Assembly (NCBI RefSeq): GCF_025273675.1
Contig: NZ_CP045809.1
Span: 3,100,001 to 3,164,000 of the forward strand
DNA length: 64,000 nt
DNA from: Gordonia pseudamarae
GTDB taxonomy: Bacteria; Actinomycetota; Actinomycetes; Mycobacteriales; Mycobacteriaceae
Direction of reading: 5' to 3'
Part shown: positions 52,641 to 60,344 of the stretch, one piece after another
Layout of the letters: each line of letters starts with the position of its first letter
Position numbering within the stretch: the first letter of the stretch is position 1
Translations under genes and position numbers: made by a program
Notes under the pieces: generated by a model
Seen by the model: the letters and a program-made list of their open reading frames with translations, nothing else
Told to the model about the DNA's origin: nothing
The model's database searches: none

Positions 52641-53729
52641 ATGTCGTTCTCAACTGATGATGTCGTGGTGCTGCTCTCGCCGGGGAGGTTCGCCCCATAC
52701 CTTCGGCACTCTGGCGACGATCCCGACGACGCCCTCCTGCTCTATGAGTGGAGTGCTTCGATGTCGATGGCGATGTTCGAGCTGTTCTCCCACCTTGAAG
52801 TGATGATACGGAACTCGATAGACCGCACCCTGGCACAACACTTCAAGGATGAGGCAGTCGGCATCCCTTGGTTCCTCCGCAAACCACCGGCATCAGCCGC
52901 GATGGCAGGCCTGATTGAAACGGAACGCAGTAGGCTGCGTCCAAACGGTAAGGACACGCGGCACCAGATCGTCGCTGCAATGAGCTTCGGGTTCTGGACG
53001 CAGATGACTGGGAACAAGTACGACGACCTCTGGCGTACCGCGCTGTTCAAGGCGTTCCCCGGGTCGAGTGGGCGGCGAGCGGATGTTTCGAGGGAACTGG
53101 AGGCATTAAGGAAGCTGCGGAATAGGATCGCGCACCACGACTCGATGCTCAACGTTGATGTTCCTTTCGAGGTTCGACGTATGCACCGCGTGGCATCGTT
53201 TCTTGGAACGGCAGCCGTCGAGTGGATCGAAAGTGTGGACCGCACCGACGCGGTGTATCGGGCGCGCCCCCACAGCGTCATCGACACGTTGGTGGTCCCG
53301 GCCAATGACGCATGGCCCCTCTACCAAATGGTCCAGGCATACGTTTGTCAGCCAAATCGCGCGTTCCAGGAGACCGAGCGCCTGGCCTTCTATGCGGACA
53401 GGGCGATCCAGCCAGAGGTGCCCAAGATCAGACACCGGCGTGACAACGTGACCTGGACCGACCACGAGGCAGCTCGCCTCGCGCAGTCCAACGATAAGAA
53501 CGACCGCAAGATCGCCTCGGTCATTCAAACGAGCCGGGCACAGGGGTGGAAGCAATCTGGCGAGTACCAGGTCTTTCTTCTGAGTGGGCCTGGCGCACAG
53601 GACCACCGGACGTTGCCTGCCGCGATTCCCAATCGCAGTAAGGGGCTCGGTTCGGCTTTTGTTCGGAAACAGCGATATGTCTCTCTCCACCGCCTACAGA
53701 CTGCAACGTCAACCGATGACGTGATCTAG
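52641..53729 (+). CDS. AbiF/Abi_2-type HEPN protein
   Basis: 362 residues. The Abi_2 pattern is seen in YEWSASMSMAMFELFSHLEVMIRNSIDRTL, IVAAMSFGFWTQMT and LEALRKLRNRIAHHD, the last an intact HEPN motif R160-x4-H165. The C-terminal half has no recognised domain and is partly charged. Such proteins act in abortive infection as RNases; the AbiF branch is paired with a non-coding RNA and has been linked to the origin of Cas13. The ATG at 52641 follows a hairpin by 27 bases. An IS481-type element lies 9 bp after the stop. Confidence 0.8.
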   Translation: MSFSTDDVVVLLSPGRFAPYLRHSGDDPDDALLLYEWSASMSMAMFELFSHLEVMIRNSIDRTLAQHFKDEAVGIPWFLRKPPASAAMAGLIETERSRLRPNGKDTRHQIVAAMSFGFWTQMTGNKYDDLWRTALFKAFPGSSGRRADVSRELEALRKLRNRIAHHDSMLNVDVPFEVRRMHRVASFLGTAAVEWIESVDRTDAVYRARPHSVIDTLVVPANDAWPLYQMVQAYVCQPNRAFQETERLAFYADRAIQPEVPKIRHRRDNVTWTDHEAARLAQSNDKNDRKIASVIQTSRAQGWKQSGEYQVFLLSGPGAQDHRTLPAAIPNRSKGLGSAFVRKQRYVSLHRLQTATSTDDVI

Positions 53730-53732
53730 CCA

Positions 53733-53738
53733 ACTAGC
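53733..53738. repeat. Left target duplication of the IS481-type element
   Basis: ACTAGC here is repeated exactly at 54836-54841 on the other side of the element. The sequence fits the NCTAGN target of IS481. Confidence 0.8.
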
Positions 53739-54738
53739 TGTACTTCCCCGTGAGGTTGTGAACGCGGTCTGAGGGGACTTGGCCTCCGATTCCGGTGTGG
53801 GGTCGGTGGTGATTGTAGTGGTGCAGCCACGCGGTGTAGGCGGTGGTGCGTTCGGCTTCGCTGGTGTAGGGGCGGGCGTAGGCCCACTCGGCGGCCAGGG
53901 TTCGGTTGAAACGTTCGACCTTCCCGTTCGTCTGCGGCCGATACGGCTTGGTCTTCTTGTGCTTGATCCCGGTCTCGGCCAGTGCCTGGGCGAACGCGTT
54001 GGAGCGGTAGCAGGAACCGTTGTCGGTCATTACCGCGGTCACTTCGACGCCGCGCTCGGCGAAGAACGTGTTGGCGCGCCGCCAGAATCTGGCCGCGGTC
54101 TCTTTCCGTTCGTCGTCGAGGATCTCCGAATACGCCACCCGGGAGTGGTCGTCGACGGCATGGTGCAGGTAGCGGTAGCCCCGCGAGTGCGGTGCTCCCG
54201 AGCGTGCTGCCCGGCCACGGGCCACACCGGCAGTACGGTCCGCGGCCGATCCGCGACCATGAGCACGCCAGCCACCACCGTCGGGGATTCGGCCTTGCTT
54301 CTTGATGTCGACGTGCACGAGTCGTCCGGGCCGGTCGACCTCGTACCGTTTCGGTTTCGGTCTGCGCACCGGTAGTCCGGTGGCCTGGTCGATGTTCGAC
54401 AGCAGCGGCATCCGGTAGCGCTCCAGGACCCGACCGACCGTCGAACGCGCGATACCCAGGTGATAGGAGATCCGGTGCGGTCCCCACCGGCGGGAGTAAC
54501 GCAGGCAGATGATTCGTCGTTCGGTGCGTCGGGGCAGCCGGGCCGGTGAGCGGGCGGGGCGGGAACTGCGGTCGGTCAGGCACTGGCCGGCGCGGTAACG
54601 GTCGGCCCACCGCTTGGCCGTGGCCGGCGAACACTGGAACCGTTCGGCAGCGCGCCGCAAAGACCAGCCCTCATCGATGATCAGGGAAGCAAGACGGCGA
54701 CGCCCCTCGGGCGTCAACGGTGCGTTAGCGTGAGTCAC
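53734..54738 (-). CDS. IS481 family transposase
   Basis: 334 residues. An N-terminal helix-turn-helix region (EGWSLRRAAERFQCSPATAKRWADRYRAG) is followed by an integrase-core DDE domain: Asp in LVHVDIKKQ, Asp in VMTDNGSCYRSNAF and Glu in KVERFNRTL. The GTG at 54738 has GGAGG five bases upstream, which decides the start over a longer frame. The last codon and TAG stop lie in the target duplication outside the element, so the stop is borrowed from the insertion site. The reading frame is intact and may be active. Confidence 0.92.
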   Translation of the reverse strand: MTHANAPLTPEGRRRLASLIIDEGWSLRRAAERFQCSPATAKRWADRYRAGQCLTDRSSRPARSPARLPRRTERRIICLRYSRRWGPHRISYHLGIARSTVGRVLERYRMPLLSNIDQATGLPVRRPKPKRYEVDRPGRLVHVDIKKQGRIPDGGGWRAHGRGSAADRTAGVARGRAARSGAPHSRGYRYLHHAVDDHSRVAYSEILDDERKETAARFWRRANTFFAERGVEVTAVMTDNGSCYRSNAFAQALAETGIKHKKTKPYRPQTNGKVERFNRTLAAEWAYARPYTSEAERTTAYTAWLHHYNHHRPHTGIGGQVPSDRVHNLTGKYS

Positions 54739-54835
54739 GAAGACCTCCGTGGCTAGATGGTGAGTGTGGTAACCCACATCCTGCCCGGAGGTCTTCGCCT
54801 TACCTCAGATGTTCACAACGTGTCGGGGAAGTACA
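53739..54835 (-). mobile_element. IS481-family insertion sequence
   Basis: 1097 bp. Terminal inverted repeats: the left end begins TGTACTTCCCCG and the right end finishes CGGGGAAGTACA; identity continues after a short mismatch in GTTGTGAAC. It is flanked by the 6-bp duplication ACTAGC and carries one transposase gene. It landed between the AbiF-like gene and the next gene without breaking either. Confidence 0.9.
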
Positions 54836-54841
54836 ACTAGC
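54836..54841. repeat. Right target duplication of the IS481-type element
   Basis: ACTAGC, identical to 53733-53738. Confidence 0.8.
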
Positions 54842-54846
54842 TAGAA

Positions 54847-54874
54847 CCCCGGCCCCTGCGATCAGGTGCCGGGG
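54847..54874 (-). terminator. Likely terminator between convergent genes
   Basis: CCCCGGCCCCTG (54847-54858) and CAGGTGCCGGGG (54863-54874) form a 12-bp stem with one mismatch and a 4-base loop. On the minus strand it is followed by TTCTAG and lies 12 bases after the stop of the 54886 gene. Confidence 0.5.
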
Positions 54875-54885
54875 GTCTGCCCCGG

Positions 54886-55692
54886 TCAGAGGCCGAGTGC
54901 CGCCCGGATCGCACTCTCGCGTGTCGTGCCCTGCGCGGCCATGAGCAGCGCACCTGCGATGGCTCCAGAGCTTCCCAGCCGGGGCTCGCCGATGGACTCG
55001 ATGGCCGCGACCAGTGCGGCCCGGCGACCACCTCCCGCCGCCTTGTCGAGCACCCGGTCCAGGGCGTCGGTGTCCAGGAGCTTGGCTGCGGCCTCCACCT
55101 GCTCGCGGGGAGCCTCGGGCCGGGCGACGATGGCAGCGATCAGCTCGTCCACCGACTGCTCCGGCTCGGTTGTGGCTGGGGGTGTCGAGTCCCCGGTCTC
55201 CGCAGCCTCCACGCCCTCGAAGCCCGGCCAGTCGGCGGTGCTCAGCAGCGACCACGACTGCTCATCGAGTGCTCCGGCGGCGTACGCGGCCAGCACGGCG
55301 AGATCGAGTGCCTGTCCGGCGCGGCCCTTCCCGCCGGCGGCGACCTCCCCGTACATCGCCGCCGAGTGCAGCGACAGAGTGCTCTCGCCTGCACCGGCGT
55401 CGCCGTGGACCGCAGCGGCGAGCGTGCGACGGTCCACGCAGTCCCAGCCGATCCCGGCGGTGTCGAGGGCTGCGGCCAGGGCTGCGCCGATCCGCCCGCC
55501 CAGATCGAGCGCGCGGGCGACGTGGGGCCGACGCCCGCGTTCGGTGCGCGGGATCACAGCGGCGGGATCGACAGCCTGTGCCAGCAGTCCCCCGCCGTCG
55601 CGTGCCAGGCCCGGGGTCACGGTGGCGATGACCGCCTGAGTGGCCGTCATCGAGACGCCGACGTAGCTCGGCGGCGGGGTGTGGGTAGTCAT
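54886..55692 (-). CDS. Hypothetical protein of the mobile element
   Basis: 268 residues. The N-terminal 150 residues have a pattern loosely like RNase H-fold resolvases: a first strand YVGVSMTATQAVIATVTP, a central LGGRIGAALAAAL helix and GQALDLAVLAAYAAGAL with a late aspartate. The C-terminal 120 residues are acidic and helical. The resemblance is too weak for a call. Its ATG overlaps the stop of the 58-residue gene upstream (TGATG), so it is part of the operon beginning with the FtsK-like fragment. Confidence 0.5.
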   Translation of the reverse strand: MTTHTPPPSYVGVSMTATQAVIATVTPGLARDGGGLLAQAVDPAAVIPRTERGRRPHVARALDLGGRIGAALAAALDTAGIGWDCVDRRTLAAAVHGDAGAGESTLSLHSAAMYGEVAAGGKGRAGQALDLAVLAAYAAGALDEQSWSLLSTADWPGFEGVEAAETGDSTPPATTEPEQSVDELIAAIVARPEAPREQVEAAAKLLDTDALDRVLDKAAGGGRRAALVAAIESIGEPRLGSSGAIAGALLMAAQGTTRESAIRAALGL

Positions 55693-55868
55693 CAGTGGTC
55701 CCCTTTCAGGAGGTCATCGAGTCCGGCCAGGAGGTCGGTGAAGCCGTCGTCATCGGCTGCGGAAGCGGGTGCCGCGTCGCCCCCGGCCACCGGCTCATCG
55801 TTGGTGGAATCCCGCAGCAGGCTCGTCAGCTCGGCGGCTGCTAGTGCCCTCAGCCGGGGGCCCAGCAT
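55692..55868 (-). CDS. Small acidic hypothetical protein
   Basis: 58 residues from the ATG at 55868 (MLGPRLRALAAAEL) to TGA at 55692. Both ends overlap the neighbouring genes in TGATG, which supports it as a real, translationally coupled gene despite its size. The second half is acidic (AADDDGFTDLLAGLDDLLKGDH). No family is recognised. Confidence 0.55.
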   Translation of the reverse strand: MLGPRLRALAAAELTSLLRDSTNDEPVAGGDAAPASAADDDGFTDLLAGLDDLLKGDH

Positions 55869-56503
55869 CAGGCTCGCCAGCGCGGCAGAGGCGAGATCGT
55901 CTCGGGCGCATTTGCGTCACGAGCGCCCCCCAGTCCCTCGGCGCTCGGCTCCGGCGGGGCCGGGGTGCGGGGTACGGCGTCGGGCGTCAAGGAAGTGGTG
56001 GGGGTGGGCGGCGTGCCGCCGGTGTCCCAGTCCATGCCGGAGCCCGCGTCGAGGGCGGCGGCACCGAGCCACGAGGGCGAGGACGGGCCGTACTGGGCGG
56101 CATCGGGGTCCGGTCCGGTCGGGGTGTCCAGCAGCACCGGGGCGAGGTCCCGCAGCTCCTCCACGTCGAGGTCGCGGAACTCCTGGCCGTCCACCTGCGG
56201 GGCGACCCGGGGCGCGGTCCGGCCACGGGTGCCGAGCACCTGGGCGGTCGCGGCCCACGCCTCGCGGATGGCCGAGTCGGGGGCGTCGGCCAGCTCGGTC
56301 GTACCGGGGCTGTACTGCCAGTACGACTGGAAGCTGCGGGCCTGACCGGTGTCGGCGTCCACGATCATCCGCCTGGACCCGGAGTTCTGCGTGGCGATCA
56401 CCAGGTGGATTCGGGCCTCGCGCCCCACGCGGAGGATCGAAGCCACGTCGGCGTGCACCGCTTTCCGGGCAACTCTTGATTTTCGGCCCGTTTGAGGCAC
56501 CAA
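55868..56503 (-). pseudogene. C-terminal remnant of an FtsK/TraB-like DNA translocase
   Basis: An open frame of 211 codons. Residues from about 16 on match the end of an FtsK/SpoIIIE ATPase: HADVASILRVGREARIHLVIATQN is the helix and strand after Walker B. Walker A, Walker B and the whole N-terminus are absent, so it cannot hydrolyse ATP. Homology starts immediately after a copy of the GGGCAACT motif (56467-56474), and unrelated repeat-rich DNA lies upstream, which places the break there. The proline-rich tail may be normal. The downstream genes remain coupled to it. Confidence 0.7.
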
Positions 56504-56855
56504 AGCTGCCCGGGCGATTTGTGCAGGTCAGAGTACAGAATCCGGGCGAAAGTGGGTGTTCCGGGCAGCGGGCAACTTTTCGGCACTACCGGCTATATAC
56601 GGGAACGCGTTTCTCGTCGCGCCACACGAACATTCTTTCCCGCACACATAGGTATAGGAATAGTTGCCCTAGTTGCCCGGAAGGTAGTCAATAGGAGCTC
56701 TGACCTGCGGAAATGTGCGGGCAAACTAGTAGGGCAACTATTTTGCAGAGTTGCCCGGAAGGTAGTGAATAAGGGCTCTGACCTGCGGAAACGTCCGGGC
56801 AACTTTCCCGCCGAGTCCTCGTCCGCCCGTCTGTGCGGCTCCTTCTGGGGCAACT
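56467..56855. repeat. GGGCAACT motif array with 56-bp direct repeats
   Basis: Eight perfect copies of GGGCAACT or its complement lie within 390 bp: plus at 56467, 56570, 56732, 56797 and 56848; minus at 56662, 56671 and 56749. Two 56-57 bp near-identical direct repeats (56671-56727 and 56749-56804) each begin with the complement and end with the motif, so each can fold as a hairpin, and each contains GCTCTGACCTGCGGAAA. No gene is supported here. The motif could be the recognition site of a translocase, replication or partition protein. Confidence 0.8.
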
Positions 56856-56907
56856 GGTGACGCGAGCCGCAGAACCTGTCGCCGTTATCAAACTGTGGCC
56901 AAGTCCA

Positions 56908-57891
56908 CTAGATGGTTGATTCCTTGGACGCGGTCAGTGGTCGTACGCGATCAGGGATCGTTTGGTGGTGATGCCGGTGGTCCAGTTGTGCCAGATGCCG
57001 GCGGACATCGCCAGGAGGCGTTGACTCACTCGGGCGAACACTCCGTGGGTGGTCCGGCCGCCGTGTTTCTCCAGGCCGAGCTGCCCTTTGAGGGTCTGGT
57101 TGACCGATTCGATCCACTGCCGCACCCCGCCGAGGTTGCCGTTGCGGTAGGTCTCGTCCTTGCGGTCCGGGCGCAGCAACCGCAGGCCCATCGCGGCGGT
57201 TGTGGCAGCGAACGTCTTTCCGGAGAAGCCCTTGTCGGCGAGCAGCACCTGCCCGGAGCGGATGAGGTGGTGATCGCGTTCGAGCAGCGCGGTCACCACC
57301 TCGCGTTCACCGATCTTCGGATGCGCCAGGCACCACATGATCGGCATCCCGTCGCCGGCGCACACCAGATACAACTTCAAGCCCCAGTAGAAACGCGAGT
57401 GTGACGCGCAGTAGCCGTATCCGGCGTGCCCGGCCAGGCCGGACCGCTTGACCGTTTCCCTTGACATGCCACACGGAACCGGGGTGGCGTCGGTGATCCA
57501 CAGGTCGTCGAACCACGACGGTGAGAGCCGTGCCACCGCCTGAATTGTCTTGCACAGCAACCCTCGTGCAGCCCTGACACGCTTGTTGTAGTCGGACTGG
57601 CCCGGCAGATACGGGAACAGTGCGCGCAGTTGCTCGTTGCCGTGGACGTGCCGGATCCAACGCCGTTCACTGTCGAACCCGAGCAACACCTGCGCTACCG
57701 CGAGCGTGAGCAGTTCGGCATCGGAGAGCAGCGGGCGCCGGCCGCGTCCCGAGCGGGGTTCGACGACGTGGTCGTCGATGAGGACATAGAGTTCAGTCAG
57801 GAGGGTTTCGAGTTCTTTCGTCACACATTGATCTTGAAGCCCTCCGCCTACCTCGTTGCCGACGGCACCTTCAAGGAATCAACCATCTAGC
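56908..57891 (-). mobile_element. IS982-family insertion sequence
   Basis: 984 bp. A perfect 19-bp terminal inverted repeat, CTAGATGGTTGATTCCTTG at 56908-56926 and its complement at 57873-57891, flanks one transposase gene. No clear target duplication is seen; the right end was itself used as the insertion site of the IS1380-type element. Confidence 0.88.
56934..57824 (-). CDS. IS982 family transposase
   Basis: 296 residues, the usual length. Family marks: LPGQSDYNKRVRAARGLL, LWITDATPVPCGM (first Asp), YCASHSRFYWGLKLYLVCAGDG, VLLADKGFSGK (second Asp) and RQWIESVNQTLKGQLGLEKHGGR (catalytic Glu). The frame is intact. It starts with ATG at 57824, 67 bp inside the right terminal repeat. Confidence 0.88.
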   Translation of the reverse strand: MTKELETLLTELYVLIDDHVVEPRSGRGRRPLLSDAELLTLAVAQVLLGFDSERRWIRHVHGNEQLRALFPYLPGQSDYNKRVRAARGLLCKTIQAVARLSPSWFDDLWITDATPVPCGMSRETVKRSGLAGHAGYGYCASHSRFYWGLKLYLVCAGDGMPIMWCLAHPKIGEREVVTALLERDHHLIRSGQVLLADKGFSGKTFAATTAAMGLRLLRPDRKDETYRNGNLGGVRQWIESVNQTLKGQLGLEKHGGRTTHGVFARVSQRLLAMSAGIWHNWTTGITTKRSLIAYDH

Positions 57892-59566
57892 CTCAAAATT
57901 TCGTGGGGTGGCGGTCGGTTGCCGATGGCCCGATTGGGTGGTCTGGGGACCTGACTTCGGGCCGAGGCCGTGAGGAGTGTGCCGAGGCGTCGGTGGGCGT
58001 TGGGGTTCACGGCCCCGAAATGTGGTCCTTTCGGTGTTGGTTGGTCGGGTTGGTTGGGTGGTCAGCGGGGGTTGGGTAGGGTGTCCAGCCGGGTGAGTGC
58101 GGCCAGTAGTAGGTGTATGCCGGGTGCGTGTGTGGCGAGTTTGAGTCGGGTGCGTCGGGCGTGTCGGGTGGTCTTGGCGGCGATGGAGAACAGGTGCAGT
58201 CGTAGTTTTTTCGGTTCCCAACGGCGTGCGGTGGTGCCGTCGAATCCGAGGAGTTGGGTCCAGGCGATCAGTTCGCAGGCGAGCATGACTATGGCGCACC
58301 AGATGCGGTTCTGGTCGAAGCCGTGCAATGGAAGGTTTGTCAGGCCACAGTCTTTCGCGTTGCGGATGCGGTCCTCGCAGCGGGCACGACGACGGTGGCG
58401 CAGTTCCAGTGCGGCGAGCTGACCTGTGGTGGTGTTCGTGGCGAAAGCGGTCAACCGCATTCCGTCGGAGTCGGTGTAGCGCAGTTGCGCCCCTGGATGC
58501 GGGTGTTCTTTGCGTACGATCACGCGTATACCGTCGGGCCAACCCGACAGGTCGAGCACGCCGGTCAGCTCAGCCACCCACGCCCCGTCGCGTTCGGTGC
58601 CGTCGCTGTCATAGGCCGGTGTCCACGCCGCAGGTTGGAGGCGGTCGATGACGGTGGCGATGGTCTCGGTCAGCCCGAACCCGACCGAATAGGACAGGCG
58701 CCGACGGGTCAGGTAGTCCAGGAAATCGTGTGTGCCACCAGCGGAATCGGTGCGGATCAACACGCTTTTACCCACCCGATACCCGCCGGTGCCCCGGATC
58801 TGTGTCAACGCTTGTTCGACGACGGTGATGTGGTCGGCGGCGGTGTTGGAACCAGCGTTGCCCGGGCGTAGCTCGATTGCCAGGGGTTCACCGGTACCCT
58901 CGCCCTGGTGGTCGACGAACGCGCACAACGGGTGGAACCCGAATCCTTTCTTCCACGTCGCGGTGGCCTGCTGCTTCTCCGAATGGGCGGTCACCAACGT
59001 GGCATCGAGATCGATGATCAGCGGTGCACGGGCATCACGGCCATGATCAGGGGCACCCTCACCGGCAGCGGACCACGCCGTCGCACGCGCGGCTGCGCGT
59101 GCGGTGTTGATCGCCGCCAAAGCTGTGGTGGCATCGGCGGCCAACGTCGAGACCAGCCGTGACACCGTCGGATCGGAGGCCACCGGCCCGAACACACCCG
59201 GATCGGTGCGGACCTGGTTGATGTCGGCCAGGCAGTCCCCACCGATCGCGACCGCCACGGCCAGATCAGCGATGATCTTGCCCGGATCATGGGTTGCCAT
59301 CGGCGCACGCCACGGCGCCAATGCCTGTGACAGTGTGCTGGTCAGACCAGTTTTGTGCGCCGTACGCAGCAACACCACAGCCCCCGCATGCGACACGACA
59401 CCGGTTCCTGAACCATCTACCGACACTGACGGGTACGGCGACGTAGACTTACTCACCTGAATGGTGCTCCTCGATCTGGTCTGTTTGGAACCTTCGCAAG
59501 TTCAATCATCCCAGGTCAGGGCACCATTCTTTGTTAACGACACGGAATTACCGTGAAAGGCCCAGG
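57892..59566 (-). mobile_element. IS1380-family insertion sequence
   Basis: About 1675 bp, a normal IS1380 length. The ends begin CCTCAAAATTTC on the left and, on the complement, CCTGGGCCTTTC on the right, and both sides are flanked by CTAG (57888-57891 and 59567-59570), a 4-bp target duplication. The left CTAG is the end of the IS982 element, so this element inserted later. Boundaries rest on weak terminal repeats plus the duplication. Confidence 0.7.
58062..59456 (-). CDS. IS1380 family transposase
   Basis: 464 residues, the family length. DDE marks: PLIIDLDATLVTAHSEKQQATATWKKGFGFHPL (first Asp), SVLIRTDSAGGTHDFLDYL (second Asp) and RRARCEDRIRNAKDCGLTNLP (Glu). The N-terminal SHAGAVVLLRTAHKTGLTSTLS region is also typical. 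The start is GTG at 59456. The frame is intact and could be active. Confidence 0.92.
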   Translation of the reverse strand: MSKSTSPYPSVSVDGSGTGVVSHAGAVVLLRTAHKTGLTSTLSQALAPWRAPMATHDPGKIIADLAVAVAIGGDCLADINQVRTDPGVFGPVASDPTVSRLVSTLAADATTALAAINTARAAARATAWSAAGEGAPDHGRDARAPLIIDLDATLVTAHSEKQQATATWKKGFGFHPLCAFVDHQGEGTGEPLAIELRPGNAGSNTAADHITVVEQALTQIRGTGGYRVGKSVLIRTDSAGGTHDFLDYLTRRRLSYSVGFGLTETIATVIDRLQPAAWTPAYDSDGTERDGAWVAELTGVLDLSGWPDGIRVIVRKEHPHPGAQLRYTDSDGMRLTAFATNTTTGQLAALELRHRRRARCEDRIRNAKDCGLTNLPLHGFDQNRIWCAIVMLACELIAWTQLLGFDGTTARRWEPKKLRLHLFSIAAKTTRHARRTRLKLATHAPGIHLLLAALTRLDTLPNPR

Positions 59567-59626
59567 CTAGTGCGCCTCCAGCACTACATCTTGTGGTCGG
59601 GGAAACACCCCTGACGAGGCGATTCA

Positions 59627-59640
59627 ACTTCGCGAAGTTG
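59627..59640. promoter_or_regulatory. 14-bp palindrome upstream of the replication genes
   Basis: AACTTCGCGAAGTT is a perfect palindrome 140 bp before the excisionase-like gene, in an AT-rich gap (59571-59779) with no gene. It is a plausible repressor site for the replication operon. Confidence 0.45.
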
Positions 59641-59779
59641 TCTATTCCTGCTGGTAAAACGTCAAACATTGTAGATACTCCGTGTAATTCTGCTAGTGGC
59701 GTTGGGCGATGAACGGGCACAAGATGTAGGTACCGCCACCGAGGCGGCAGCTACCGAAGCCCCAGGAGGAGCAAGCGCC

Positions 59780-60310
59780 ATGAATACCGAATACGAGGCG
59801 TACCTGACCGTCGCCGAGTTGGCCGCACGTCTCGGTGTCCGCGAGAACACCATCCGAGAGGGCGTCGAAGCCGGGATCATCCCGGCGCACCCCCGGCCCA
59901 TGCTCACCGCCCCGGGTACTCGTCACGGCTTCCTCTGGTCCGAGTGCGTCCGGTTCGTCGGCAAGCCGATCAGCCGCGCCCCGCAGCTCGACCAGGATCG
60001 CGGGGCACAGACCGGCGACGACTCCGTGCCGAGCGCCGAGGAGTGGACCGCTCTCGCCGACCGGCTCCGCGACGCCGCCGACGAACTGCGCGACGTGCTC
60101 AGCGAGATCGCCGTGTCCGGCGACCGGGCTGAGGCCGAGCTGGGACGCGTGGACGATGCCCTCCCGCGCGTCGCCGACCACCTGCCCGACGCTCTCCGCA
60201 CCGTCGCGGAAGCCGTCGCCCCCGACTTTTCGCGCCTCGACGACCTGGCCGACCAGGTGTCCGACGCCGTGGACGCCTACGAGCAGGCCGACGCCGCCGA
60301 CCGGCACTGA
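59780..60310 (+). CDS. Excisionase/MerR-like helix-turn-helix protein
   Basis: 176 residues. The N-terminal YLTVAELAARLGVRENTIREGVEAGIIPAHPRP (residues 7-38) is the winged helix used by excisionases and helix-turn-helix 17 proteins. The C-terminal 100 residues are acidic with heptad-like repeats and probably coiled coil. The ATG at 59780 has AGGAGGAGC nine bases upstream, so the start is secure. It leads the operon of primase and polymerase genes and may control excision or replication. Confidence 0.75.
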   Translation: MNTEYEAYLTVAELAARLGVRENTIREGVEAGIIPAHPRPMLTAPGTRHGFLWSECVRFVGKPISRAPQLDQDRGAQTGDDSVPSAEEWTALADRLRDAADELRDVLSEIAVSGDRAEAELGRVDDALPRVADHLPDALRTVAEAVAPDFSRLDDLADQVSDAVDAYEQADAADRH

Positions 60311-60344
60311 TCCCGCGATTCCTACTGATTGAGAGGCGGTTCCC

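Noticed and set aside
56467..56855. CRISPR array or MITE
   Set aside because: The motif copies are irregularly spaced and in both orientations, with no spacers and no bounded terminal repeat with a target duplication.
59502..59720. 72-residue minus-strand frame right of the IS1380 element
   Set aside because: It crosses the inferred end of the insertion sequence and has no domain or ribosome-binding site.
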